Both the position numbers and the translations under genes were made by a program. 64,000 nucleotides of DNA from Mycolicibacterium austroafricanum. GTDB lineage: Bacteria > Actinomycetota > Actinomycetes > Mycobacteriales > Mycobacteriaceae. This document shows positions 52,294 through 58,884 of the stretch, piece after piece. The notes under the pieces were generated by a model. That model did not search any database, had not been told where the DNA came from, and was given only the letters and a program-made list of their open reading frames with translations. The stretch spans positions 196,428 to 260,427 of the forward strand of contig NZ_HG964450.1 of assembly GCF_000612725.1 (NCBI RefSeq), given 5' to 3'. How positions within the stretch are numbered: position 1 is the stretch's first letter; every line of letters begins with the position of its first letter.

Positions 52294-52622
52294 CGGCAGC
52301 CGATCGGTTGTCGTAAATCGAAGTACGGTGTCAATCTAGGATCAGGCCTCGGTGGCGGTTCGTCAGCTTCGATTTTTACCCCATGGTTGATGGCGGTTGG
52401 AAAACCCCCGGTAGAGGTTGAGCGGCCTCCGCGACAGGCCTTGTGCTGCGCAACCGGGGGTTCTCACACTCACTCACCATCTTCGCCGGAACGTCCTCTT
52501 CGACGTTCTGGCTTTTTTTGTCAACGCAAAGGCTCCCACGAGCCTTACCGCCTGGTCTGAGGCCGGCGGTCCATCCCAGAGATGAGGGGCACGTCTGTGG
52601 CGGCCCCAGAAGGAAACCAATC
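52294..52622 (+). other. Non-coding structured leader upstream of the replication genes
   Basis: No gene. The stretch contains, in order, a long-range 10-bp stem AACCCCCGGT/ACCGGGGGTT (52403-52412 with 52453-52462) enclosing a GGCCT/AGGCC stem (52423-52440), an intrinsic terminator (52485-52519) and a perfect 7-bp hairpin AAGGCTC-ccac-GAGCCTT (52529-52546), then a ribosome site before the next gene. This density of structure is unusual for a mycobacterial gap and suggests an RNA leader or small RNA. Confidence 0.6.
52485..52519 (+). terminator. Intrinsic terminator in the leader
   Basis: Stem GCCGGAACGTC (52485-52495) pairs with GACGTTCTGGC (52502-52512) with one mismatch and a six-base loop, followed directly by seven T residues. 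Textbook rho-independent form, rare in mycobacterial chromosomes but common in phages. Confidence 0.85.
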
Positions 52623-52775
52623 ATGACCGGACGTCGCTGCACCGAGCACCCGGAGCATCACCGCCGGAACGGGCGCTGCCAAATCTGCCGCCACGAGGCG
52701 AGAAAGCGCCACGCGGCGAAGTGCCGTGAACAGCTCCGGCGCTACCGCGAGCTAGAAGCCTTGATGGCCTCCTAG
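52623..52775 (+). CDS. Small zinc-finger-like phage protein
   Basis: A 50-aa basic protein, MTGRRCTEHPEHHRRNGRCQ then ICRHEARKRHAAKC. The Cys/His spacing (C...HPEHH...CQIC...H) suggests a small zinc ribbon or treble-clef, similar to the N-terminal module of phage HNH proteins. ATG 52623 with AGAAGGAA nine bases upstream. First gene after the structured leader and so the head of the replication operon. Function not known; nucleic-acid binding is likely from composition alone. Confidence 0.6.
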   Translation: MTGRRCTEHPEHHRRNGRCQICRHEARKRHAAKCREQLRRYRELEALMAS

Positions 52776-52834
52776 CCCCAAAGAATGTACGGCCCAGGAG
52801 GCCGTCGTATACACCCCAAGGAAGGTGAAACACC

Positions 52835-53089
52835 ATGTCAGACCAACACATAACGATCCACGAACTACCCGATTTCTGGCAGGAGAAAGTCCGAGCGCTA
52901 CGAGCGGAGAACAGGAGTCTCCGGGCTCGTCTGCGCCAGTTCAATGGGTGTCAGAGCGACTTACCCAACGACTGGGCGAAGCGGCTGGAGGAACTGCGCC
53001 GCGAGAACGCCAGATATAGGACGCAGCGTAACGACGCCCGTGCCGAGGCCGAATCTCTCCGCGCCGAGCTGGAGGCTCGGAGCAAGTGA
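52835..53089 (+). CDS. Coiled-coil phage protein upstream of the helicase
   Basis: An 84-aa highly charged protein almost entirely predicted as coiled coil: WQEKVRALRAENRSLRARLRQ, then KRLEELRRENARYRTQRNDARAEAESLRAELEAR, with heptad leucines/alanines. Start ATG 52835 with AAGGAAGG upstream. Its stop overlaps the helicase start (GTGA), so the two are translationally coupled, as are small genes in front of the primase-like gene of phiRv1-type elements. It may be a helicase loader or dimerising cofactor; this is inference from position. Confidence 0.68.
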   Translation: MSDQHITIHELPDFWQEKVRALRAENRSLRARLRQFNGCQSDLPNDWAKRLEELRRENARYRTQRNDARAEAESLRAELEARSK

Positions 53090-54450
53090 CTATCGCCGCT
53101 GATTACTGCGACTACTGCGACAGCCTCCCTTGCGACTGCGAAAGCCAAGATGTACACCCGAGGTTCGCCCACAACATTGTGGACCCCGAGGACCGCAGCG
53201 GATTTAACCCTGTGGAGTGGTCCCAGACTGTCCAAGCTAAGAAGCCGATTCGGCTAGACCCGGTATCCGGAGCCCTCTGGTCTTATGGGGCCGGCGTGTG
53301 GAGCGAGGACCGGAAGGTTGTCGAGCACACTTTGCCGATGGTGATGGGTAAGAATTACCGCAGGCCAAAACACCTAGGGACGGTTATCGACCGGATCCGC
53401 GCCGAGATGGTCCACCACGATAGGACCATTCACCCGGATAACCCTGAGCCTCGTTACGTATCCACGCCATCGGGCCTATTCGACATCGAGACCGGAAAGG
53501 TCGTAGGTCACAGCCCCGACGTGCTGACCACGTACCAAATCCAAGTAGACCCCGAGTTCGACACTCCAACAACGGAGTTTGATGCATTCCTGGAATCGGT
53601 TCTCCACCCCGGAGACCGAGATCGAGTGCTAGACATACTGGCTTACCTGCTATTGCCGGGTAACCCGAGACAAAAGGCAGTGATGTTCTCCGGGCGTGGC
53701 CGAAACGGCAAGGGGATATTGCTCCGGGTCGTGAGAGCGATAGTCGGGGATTCCAACATCTCGACGGTAGCGCTGAGCAAGATGGGAACCAGGTTCGCAG
53801 CGGCGCACCTGTACGGCAAGCCGCTGAACATCGTGGGCGACATCGACGGGGAGCACATCACCAACACCGGAGCATTCAAGATGATGACCGGCGATGACCT
53901 GGTGCATATGGACGTGAAGAACGCACAGGCGTTTTCGGCGAAAGTGTGGGCTGTTCCCGTTTTCTCGGCCAACCAGATTCCGACCTCGGCTGACACCTCC
54001 GATGGCTACCTCCGGCGCTGGGAGGTCGTCGAGTTCCCCAATACGTTCGACGGCTCGGATACCACGCTGTTCGATCGGCTGTTAGACGAGCTGCCAGCGA
54101 TCACCGGGAAGCTGTTGCAGCACGCTCACCGCAACCCGTTCCACATCCGTACGTCGGAGCCGGGGCAGCGCGCTCACACCGCATTCGCCAACAGGTCTGA
54201 CCCGGTCCGTACGTGGCTCGCTGAGACGGAGCTAGAGGGATTCACCGAACGCAAGGCCGCGTACCTGAACTACGAGTTCTGGATTCGTGACGGTAACGGC
54301 AAGACAGCGTTGACCAAAGGCAACTTCTACTCTCGCGTCTCGGCTGTCCTCGGAGACCCGAAGACCCGTAAAGGTGCCCGAGGTTGGGAGTTCGTCTCGG
54401 TGCCCGAACCGGTACCGGACCCGTTCCAACCAGAACTTACTCCGGAGTAG
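53086..54450 (+). CDS. Phage/plasmid SF3 helicase-primase (D5/P4-type)
   Basis: A 454-aa protein of the D5N/poxvirus-D5/P4-alpha superfamily 3 helicase group, comparable to Rv1582c of phiRv1. N-terminal Cys cluster YCDYCDSLPCDCES may bind zinc. The central D5N region is STPSGLFDIETGKVVGHSPD. Helicase domain: Walker A VMFSGRGRNGKGILLRVVRA (about 200), Walker B-like PLNIVGDIDGEHI, motif C WAVPVFSANQIP with sensor Asn, and YLRRWEVVEFPNTF. It should unwind the element's origin and drive its replication. GTG 53086 overlaps the previous stop. The iteron-like repeats begin at its stop codon. Confidence 0.9.
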   Translation: MTIAADYCDYCDSLPCDCESQDVHPRFAHNIVDPEDRSGFNPVEWSQTVQAKKPIRLDPVSGALWSYGAGVWSEDRKVVEHTLPMVMGKNYRRPKHLGTVIDRIRAEMVHHDRTIHPDNPEPRYVSTPSGLFDIETGKVVGHSPDVLTTYQIQVDPEFDTPTTEFDAFLESVLHPGDRDRVLDILAYLLLPGNPRQKAVMFSGRGRNGKGILLRVVRAIVGDSNISTVALSKMGTRFAAAHLYGKPLNIVGDIDGEHITNTGAFKMMTGDDLVHMDVKNAQAFSAKVWAVPVFSANQIPTSADTSDGYLRRWEVVEFPNTFDGSDTTLFDRLLDELPAITGKLLQHAHRNPFHIRTSEPGQRAHTAFANRSDPVRTWLAETELEGFTERKAAYLNYEFWIRDGNGKTALTKGNFYSRVSAVLGDPKTRKGARGWEFVSVPEPVPDPFQPELTPE

Positions 54451-54567
54451 GGTGCAAAACAGGGTGCAAAACTCACCTGCGGTTTTGCAAGTTCTGCACC
54501 CCGAATTGCACCCCACCGAAACGCGGCTACCTGCGAAAACACCCTCCAGGGTGCAAAAGGTGCAATT
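54450..54567. repeat. Iteron-like GGTGCAAAA repeat cluster, candidate replication origin
   Basis: Seven copies of GGTGCAAAA or close variants in 118 bases, in both orientations. Plus-strand copies: 54450-54460, 54462-54472, 54549-54558 and 54559-54567. Minus-strand copies: 54482-54489, 54492-54502 and 54505-54513. They start at the helicase stop codon, in non-coding AT-richer DNA. P4-type helicase/primases bind such repeats at their origins, so this is a strong candidate origin of the element. Confidence 0.7.
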
Positions 54568-54570
54568 GAG

Positions 54571-54740
54571 ATGAAAGAGCCCCATATATGTCGGGCTCTC
54601 CCGGCCCCCGAGCGAAGCGAGGGAGCCCCCGTCCCGAGTCCGCGTCAGCGGTGAGGGTCGGGAACCGATCAACGAAGGGCCTCGGTCAGCCAAGACCGGG
54701 GCCTTTTTGCATGCCCAAACAATCCGAAAGAGAGAACGCG
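54571..54740 (+). terminator. Hairpin plus intrinsic terminator after the replication region
   Basis: AGAGCCC/GGGCTCT (54576-54582 with 54593-54599) forms a 7-bp hairpin. It is followed by a strong terminator: GGCCTCGGTC (54678-54687) pairing with GACCGGGGCC (54694-54703), loop of six, then five T (54704-54708). It separates the replication part from the later genes. No gene fits in 54451-54740. Confidence 0.8.
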
Positions 54741-54911
54741 ATGACAGAACACAACCGACCCGATCCAATCACCGAGGCATTCGCCCGATGCGCCGCCCTC
54801 GGCGGCGGCACTGACGAGGTGTGGCAGATCGACCTAGACCGCTGCACCTATTCGCTCGGCCAACCTGGGCTGTGGGACGGCGCAATCTTCGCCGCCTGGA
54901 GTGCTCGATGA
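54741..54911 (+). CDS. Small phage-type hypothetical protein
   Basis: A 56-aa protein, MTEHNRPDPITEAFARCAAL, then GGGTDEVWQIDLDRCTYSLG and an aromatic end DGAIFAAWSAR. No family recognised. ATG 54741 follows AAAGAGAG; first gene after the terminator at 54678-54708, so a promoter probably lies in the short segment 54709-54735. Its stop overlaps the next start by four bases (ATGA). The acidic, Trp-containing composition is like many actinophage small proteins. Coding status is supported by the ribosome site and coupling rather than homology. Confidence 0.55.
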   Translation: MTEHNRPDPITEAFARCAALGGGTDEVWQIDLDRCTYSLGQPGLWDGAIFAAWSAR

Positions 54912-55273
54912 GCATCCGCGTTGACCTCTCCGGGTCTGCCGACGTTGAGGACGGAGGAGTCCAGAGCGTCGAGTCCACACGCGAGGTTCGGCCCGATCCG
55001 GGATACCACCGAGACCGACCATCCGCCCGCACCGAAGAGGAGCGGCTGGAGCACTTCGAGCACTGGTACGCCAAGCGCGGCGCACCTTACGCCGCTGCCG
55101 TCCGCGAGGCCGGCGCAGAGCCTTGGACGGATTCGATGGACGAGCGCCGCGAGCTGTGGATGCGCCGATACACCCGACCGGCCCCACCGGCCAACCTGCG
55201 GACGATGCCCGGCATACCCCGGAGCCATGCCCCGGAGATCACACAAACCACTAAGAGGACTGCCGCAGCATGA
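54908..55273 (+). CDS. Hypothetical phage-type protein
   Basis: A 121-aa polar protein: MSIRVDLSGSADVEDGGVQS, a charged helix TEEERLEHFEHWYAKRGAPYAAAVREAG and a second MDERRELWMRRYTRPAPP, ending in a Pro/Thr tail. No family recognised. It is coupled at both ends by four-base overlaps, to the preceding small gene and to the next one. Several other frames are open in this stretch, but only this one shows the head-to-tail coupling and helical composition. Confidence 0.55.
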   Translation: MSIRVDLSGSADVEDGGVQSVESTREVRPDPGYHRDRPSARTEEERLEHFEHWYAKRGAPYAAAVREAGAEPWTDSMDERRELWMRRYTRPAPPANLRTMPGIPRSHAPEITQTTKRTAAA

Positions 55274-55539
55274 CCTGCCCAAGACACAAGCACTGCGCAT
55301 ACACCGGCACCGAGCCGGGGCTGTGCCCGACTTGTCACGCATCCACAAAGAGATGCGCCGGTCGCCACGGCATGGCTCCCGCCGATGGGAGCTGGCGGCG
55401 CGGATTCGCTTCTGGCATGACACACGGCACTTTGAGGCAGGGCCAGTCCCTTCACCCCGGCGAAGCGGGTTCGTCGGAGCTGACAGTGCGTCAGCCCCCA
55501 GGACCACCCTCTGAGATCAAGCAGGAGACAACAGCATGA
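55270..55539 (+). CDS. Putative zinc-ribbon phage protein
   Basis: An 89-aa protein starting MTCPRHKHCAYTGTEPGLCP, with Cys/His pairs (CPRHKHC and CPTCHASTKRC) consistent with a small zinc ribbon, then a Gly/Ser-rich tail without obvious fold. Coupled by ATGA overlaps to the genes on either side. Coding status is moderately supported; the tail reads as low-complexity and the frame could be partly accidental. Confidence 0.45.
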   Translation: MTCPRHKHCAYTGTEPGLCPTCHASTKRCAGRHGMAPADGSWRRGFASGMTHGTLRQGQSLHPGEAGSSELTVRQPPGPPSEIKQETTA

Positions 55540-55976
55540 GCGAGACGACAACGCCTGAGAACGAGACCACCGAGACCCCTTCCGAGGATGGTCCGCAGGA
55601 TGATTCTCAACCCGGCGCCGGGAAGAGTCCGGGCGCAGAGGCCGCTAAGTACCGGGTACGTGCCCGCGAAGCGGAGACCGCCCTGGCAGCCGCCCAGACC
55701 CGTATCGAGGCGATGCAACGCGCCGAAGTCGAACGGCTGGCGTCGGCTGGCCTGAGCCATCCGGCGGATCTGTTCTCGCTCTCGGGTAACGGGCTGGCTG
55801 ACTACCTCGGTGAGGACGGCAACGTCGACCCCATCAAGGTGGCTGCTGACGTGGAGGCGATCCTCCAGGAGCGACCTGGCCTTAAGGTTCGGGATCTCCC
55901 GGTCGATACGTCGCAGGGGCACGGCAGCACCCCCGGCAGGAAAGCGCCCCACTGGGGAGCCCTGTTGAAGGACTAG
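55536..55976 (+). CDS. Scaffold-like protein upstream of the capsid
   Basis: A 146-aa protein with the composition of phage scaffolding proteins: an acidic disordered start (MSETTTPENETTETPSEDGP), a long charged helix (KYRVRAREAETALAAAQTRIEAMQRAEVERL) and a short C-terminal region with GLADYLGEDGNVDPIKVAADVEAIL. Scaffolds usually lie directly before the capsid gene, as here, and guide capsid assembly before being lost. AGGAGA ribosome site precedes ATG 55536, which also overlaps the previous stop. Assignment is by position and composition; no protease is visible nearby. Confidence 0.75.
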   Translation: MSETTTPENETTETPSEDGPQDDSQPGAGKSPGAEAAKYRVRAREAETALAAAQTRIEAMQRAEVERLASAGLSHPADLFSLSGNGLADYLGEDGNVDPIKVAADVEAILQERPGLKVRDLPVDTSQGHGSTPGRKAPHWGALLKD

Positions 55977-56151
55977 CACTCCCGTGCAAAAAGACTTGGC
56001 ACTGCTCGGCGCGATCTGTGATCGCTCGGCGGTAGCCGCGTAGCCACTGTGTGGCGGCGGATCTGGTCTGTGACCTGATCTGTGTCCATTCATCCATCCC
56101 AGCCCCGAGGTCTGAATGCCTTGGGGCTGAACTGTTTCTAGGAGAAACAAC
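55977..56151 (+). other. Non-coding leader of the capsid gene with hairpin
   Basis: The 175-base gap holds the hairpin AGCCCC(g)AGG-tctgaatg-CCT(t)GGGGCT (56101-56128) and then AGGAGAAA before the capsid ATG. The structure may set mRNA stability or capsid output. No gene is seen. Confidence 0.5.
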
Positions 56152-56982
56152 ATGGCAATGCAGCATTCGAGCACCAACGACGCCTTTAGCCCGCAGGACT
56201 TCGGCGCGCTGCTGAACACCGCACTCCAGAGCGAGTCGGTCGCTTTGCAGGTCTCGACGGTCGTCAAGACCGACAAGGTCTCGATCACCTTCCCGATCTG
56301 GGACGAGGATCCGGCTGTCAACTGGCTGACCGAGCTGGGCACCATCACCGCCACCGATGGCAGCACCGATGGCGTGACGGTCACCCCGAGCAAGGTCGGC
56401 GGCATCACCCGCCTGTCCAACGAGCTAGCCGACGACAGCTCCCCCGAGGTCGCAGAGCTGGCAGTGCGGGGGCTGGTCAATCAGATCAGCCACGCTATCG
56501 ACACCGCGTTCGTCGGTAACACCACGACCAACGGCCCCTCGGGCCTGCTGAGCATCGCCTCGACGGCGGTCGATACCGGCTCGGCTATCGCCAACACCGA
56601 CCCGTTCGTGGAAGCTGTCTTCGCGGCGAAGAACGTCGGCGCCAAGCTGACGCACTGGCTGATGGCTCCCAGCACCGCCGAGACCGTCGCCCAGATCAAG
56701 AAGGCCAGCGGATCTAACGAGTCGCTGATCTCGTTCGACGCTCGCGGCGAGCTGTCGATCCTCGGCCTGCCGGTGTTGACGCACCCCGGCGTGGACTCCA
56801 GCACGTTCTTCTGGGGTGTCCCGATGGATCGTGTTGTGACCGTGCTCCGCAAGGACGCCGAGGTCACCCGGTCGAAGGACTCCGGTTTCTACAACGACGC
56901 GCTCGACGTGCGAGCGATCACCCGCGTCGGCGTCGGATTCCTCCACGAAGCCGCCGTCGTCCGAGGCTACGACGCAGCCTGA
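56152..56982 (+). CDS. Major capsid protein, HK97-fold
   Basis: A 276-aa HK97-type major capsid protein. Family features are the N-arm and E-loop region (FGALLNTALQSESVALQVSTVV, then VSITFPIWDEDPAVNWLTELG), the spine-helix segment EVAELAVRGLVNQISHAIDTAFVGN, the WLMAPSTAETVAQIKKASGSN part of the P-domain, and the C-terminal VGFLHEAAVVRGYDAA. At under 280 residues it is small for the fold and may build a small capsid, which would suit a genome of 10-15 kb. It follows the scaffold-like gene and is the strongest evidence that the element is phage-derived. Confidence 0.9.
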   Translation: MAMQHSSTNDAFSPQDFGALLNTALQSESVALQVSTVVKTDKVSITFPIWDEDPAVNWLTELGTITATDGSTDGVTVTPSKVGGITRLSNELADDSSPEVAELAVRGLVNQISHAIDTAFVGNTTTNGPSGLLSIASTAVDTGSAIANTDPFVEAVFAAKNVGAKLTHWLMAPSTAETVAQIKKASGSNESLISFDARGELSILGLPVLTHPGVDSSTFFWGVPMDRVVTVLRKDAEVTRSKDSGFYNDALDVRAITRVGVGFLHEAAVVRGYDAA

Positions 56983-57072
56983 TCTGCTTCACCACAACGA
57001 TGTTCGGCCCTCCGCCCTCCGGGGCGGGGGGTCGTTCTCGTCCCTTGAAAGAACGAGGAGAAAGCAAACCTG

Positions 57073-57261
57073 ATGTTTCGAATAACCAACCCGGACAACG
57101 TGAAATCGCTATCCGTATTCGGAGGGAAAGTCTTCTATATCGAGCCCGGATCGCTGGAGATCGACGGGGAGATCCTCCGGTTCCGGATGAACCGCAGCGA
57201 CCTAGTGGCCCAGATTCACCGCGACGAACTGGCGAGCTTGGTCGAAGAGGTCAGCAAGTGA
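57073..57261 (+). CDS. Small phage-type hypothetical protein
   Basis: A 62-aa protein, MFRITNPDNVKSLSVFGGKV then FYIEPGSLEIDGEILRFRMNR, beta-rich at first and helical at the end (SDLVAQIHRDELASLVEEVSK). Strong ribosome site AACGAGGAG upstream of ATG 57073. Its stop overlaps the next start (GTGA). Could be a capsid decoration or head-completion protein by position, but no family is recognised. A GC hairpin (about 57010-57031) separates it from the capsid gene. Confidence 0.6.
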   Translation: MFRITNPDNVKSLSVFGGKVFYIEPGSLEIDGEILRFRMNRSDLVAQIHRDELASLVEEVSK

Positions 57262-57578
57262 GGGGCGGGCGCCAAGTCAAGCGTTGCGTCCGAGACGGGT
57301 GCTACCGCAACGTCACCAAAGGGAATTGGGATCACTGCTCGTTCATGTGCAAGGCCGTCGACAACGAGATGGTCCGTGCCCAGCGGGTGTGCGATGCGGT
57401 CGGACCATCCGCCGGAACGGGGGAACTGTGGGCGGCAGTCGTGGAGATGTCGGACGCCTGGACCAGGTTTCAGATGTTGGACAAGAAGATCTACGACGCA
57501 GCCCGCGAGGCCGGCATCACCTCCGATCAGTGGATGGCAATCAAGCTCGGTGAAGCGATCAACGAGGAGCACCGATGA
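57258..57578 (+). CDS. Small zinc-binding phage-type protein
   Basis: A 106-aa protein. The first part RQVKRCVRDGCYRNVTKGNW with DHCSFMC forms a C-x4-C...C-x3-C type zinc site, a pattern seen in short treble-clef proteins of actinophages. The rest is helical (DNEMVRAQRVCDAVG, GELWAAVVEMSDAWTRFQML, SDQWMAIKLGEAINEEH). GTG 57258 overlaps the previous stop by four bases, and its own stop overlaps the next start (ATGA). Role unknown; similar small zinc proteins occur beside head genes in phiRv-type elements. Confidence 0.62.
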   Translation: MRGGRQVKRCVRDGCYRNVTKGNWDHCSFMCKAVDNEMVRAQRVCDAVGPSAGTGELWAAVVEMSDAWTRFQMLDKKIYDAAREAGITSDQWMAIKLGEAINEEHR

Positions 57579-57862
57579 AGCCGGAACGACCACCCTACGA
57601 ACCGACCGGTGGAGGCACCCTGATATCCCAGTCGGGGAACGTAACGAAGGTGCCAACCTGGAGAGCCAAGGAACTCATCGAAGACGGTCTAGCCAAATTG
57701 GCAGTAGTTCGCATCGTGTACCCGGAGACGTGGCCCCACCTGGCTGAGGTGGTGTATCCCGAAGGACACGCCGTGGTGATCGAACGGCCTGTCGGTCCTG
57801 TCGAGAAGCCGCCCGTGCATCCGCATCTGCCCGACGAGCGCAACCGTGGCGGTGCGGAGTAG
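57575..57862 (+). CDS. Hypothetical phage-type protein
   Basis: A 95-aa protein, MKPERPPYEPTGGGTLISQS then GNVTKVPTWRAKELIEDGLA, with beta strands in the centre (KLAVVRIVYPETWPHLAEVVYPEGHAVVIERP) and a Pro-rich end. Coupled by a four-base overlap to the upstream gene. No family recognised. It is the last gene before a 380-base non-coding gap. Confidence 0.58.
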   Translation: MKPERPPYEPTGGGTLISQSGNVTKVPTWRAKELIEDGLAKLAVVRIVYPETWPHLAEVVYPEGHAVVIERPVGPVEKPPVHPHLPDERNRGGAE

Positions 57863-58242
57863 TGCGGTAGGCCGAGCGGTGGAGTGTGGCAGCCTCCCCC
57901 CTCTCGCGGGTGGGTAGGCCGCTAGGCGTGGGGCACCCTGCCCACTAGGGCGCAGGCACCGGGGTAGGCCCCCTCCCTGCCGCTGGGGTAGGTGCAGGCT
58001 GCCTGGGTTGTGCGTGGCGTGGGCACGCAGTGCCTAAGCCTGCCGGCCTCTGCTCTTGAGGGCTGTGCACCGGGTCTGACCTGCGGGTATGCCCCCCCGC
58101 CTACCCAGGGGGGTATACCCCTGCCCCCGCCTTCCCGACCGGGGCGTTATACGTCCGAGAGATCGCGTGCGAACTTTGGAACTCGAAATGCCGGAACAAG
58201 CCCTGCTCAGGGCCTATAAGGCTGGAAAAAAAGAGGTAGAAA
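57863..58242 (+). other. GC-rich non-coding gap, candidate packaging (cos/pac) region
   Basis: No gene is visible in 380 bases. It holds repeated GGTAGG motifs: GGTAGGCC at 57866-57873, 57913-57920 and 57963-57970, plus GGTAGGTG at 57987-57994. A strong near-perfect hairpin GGTATgCCCCCC/GGGGGGtATACC lies at about 58086-58118. It is directly upstream of the zinc-ribbon and small-terminase genes, where phage cos or pac sites are commonly found. Confidence 0.5.
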
Positions 58243-58557
58243 ATGGCTGGTATTAGCCAAGTAGAGAGAGAACGACGAGAACGGCTTTACGAGCTCGGCT
58301 TGAAGCAGTGCAACACGTGTGACGAGCCGCTTCCGCTGGCCTCGTTCGCGGCTCGGGCAGACGGATACCGGGGATTGAACGGCACGTGCCGCCGCTGTAA
58401 GACCGCAGCCACCCTGAACTACCAGAGGCGCACCCCGGAGAAGCAGAGACAGCGCCAGACACGCTGGCAGAGGGAGAATCGAGAAGCCTGGCTGGCGATC
58501 TCCCGACGTAGAGACGTGAGGGTCAGGTGGCGACGGGTGGGGGTTGTCGCCTCGTGA
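58243..58557 (+). CDS. Zinc-ribbon HNH-like phage protein without HNH motif
   Basis: A 104-aa protein with a zinc ribbon typical of the N-terminus of phage HNH endonucleases: LGLKQCNTCDEPLPLASFAA and LNGTCRRCKTAATLNYQRRT, followed by a basic helix (EKQRQRQTRWQRENREAWLAISRRRDVRV). The His-Asn-His catalytic module that would follow is absent, so it may be a DNA-binding relative or a shortened HNH protein. In many phages an HNH protein beside the terminase is needed for cos cutting. ATG 58243 with AGAGGT-type site upstream; the stop overlaps the terminase start (GTGA). Confidence 0.65.
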   Translation: MAGISQVERERRERLYELGLKQCNTCDEPLPLASFAARADGYRGLNGTCRRCKTAATLNYQRRTPEKQRQRQTRWQRENREAWLAISRRRDVRVRWRRVGVVAS

Positions 58558-58724
58558 AGCCCAGAATGCCTAAAGGCCTTGGGTATCAAGGCCAGAAGCT
58601 CTGGAAGTCGATTACCGAAGAGTTCGACCTCGATAGCGAACCGGACAAGCTCCGGATTCTCTACGACGCCTGCAAGATGGCCGATGCCGTCGACCGGCTC
58701 GACAAAGTGGCAATGTCAACTTGA
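58554..58724 (+). pseudogene. Small terminase subunit, truncated by IS21
   Basis: Only the first 53 native codons remain: KPRMPKGLGYQGQKLWKSIT then EEFDLDSEPDKLRILYDACK and MADAVDRLDKVA. This is the N-terminal helix-turn-helix of actinophage P27-type small terminases, which recognise the packaging site. At 58714 the IS21 end interrupts the gene and adds three codons before a stop. GTG 58554 overlaps the upstream stop. The rest of the gene, and any large terminase that followed, is not in the window, so this element should be unable to package by itself. Confidence 0.8.
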
Positions 58725-58884
58725 ATTGGCCCCGGTGTGACGACGTGATTTGGCTCCACCTCGGTCGGGTTGGGGCTGTCGCGTTGGTGTCGGCGTTAGC
58801 CGCAGAAGATGGCTGGGTCGCGGTCGACGTCGGCGCAAAGGCCGCCGATGTGTGGTGTGGGGTCGAGGAGGGCCGTCGCGGTCG

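Noticed and set aside
52403..52481. A tRNA-like reading of the structured leader, ending in CACCA after GGGGGTTC.
   Set aside because: The T-stem and acceptor stem do not pair and no anticodon arm fits; the segment is better explained as a hairpin before an intrinsic terminator.
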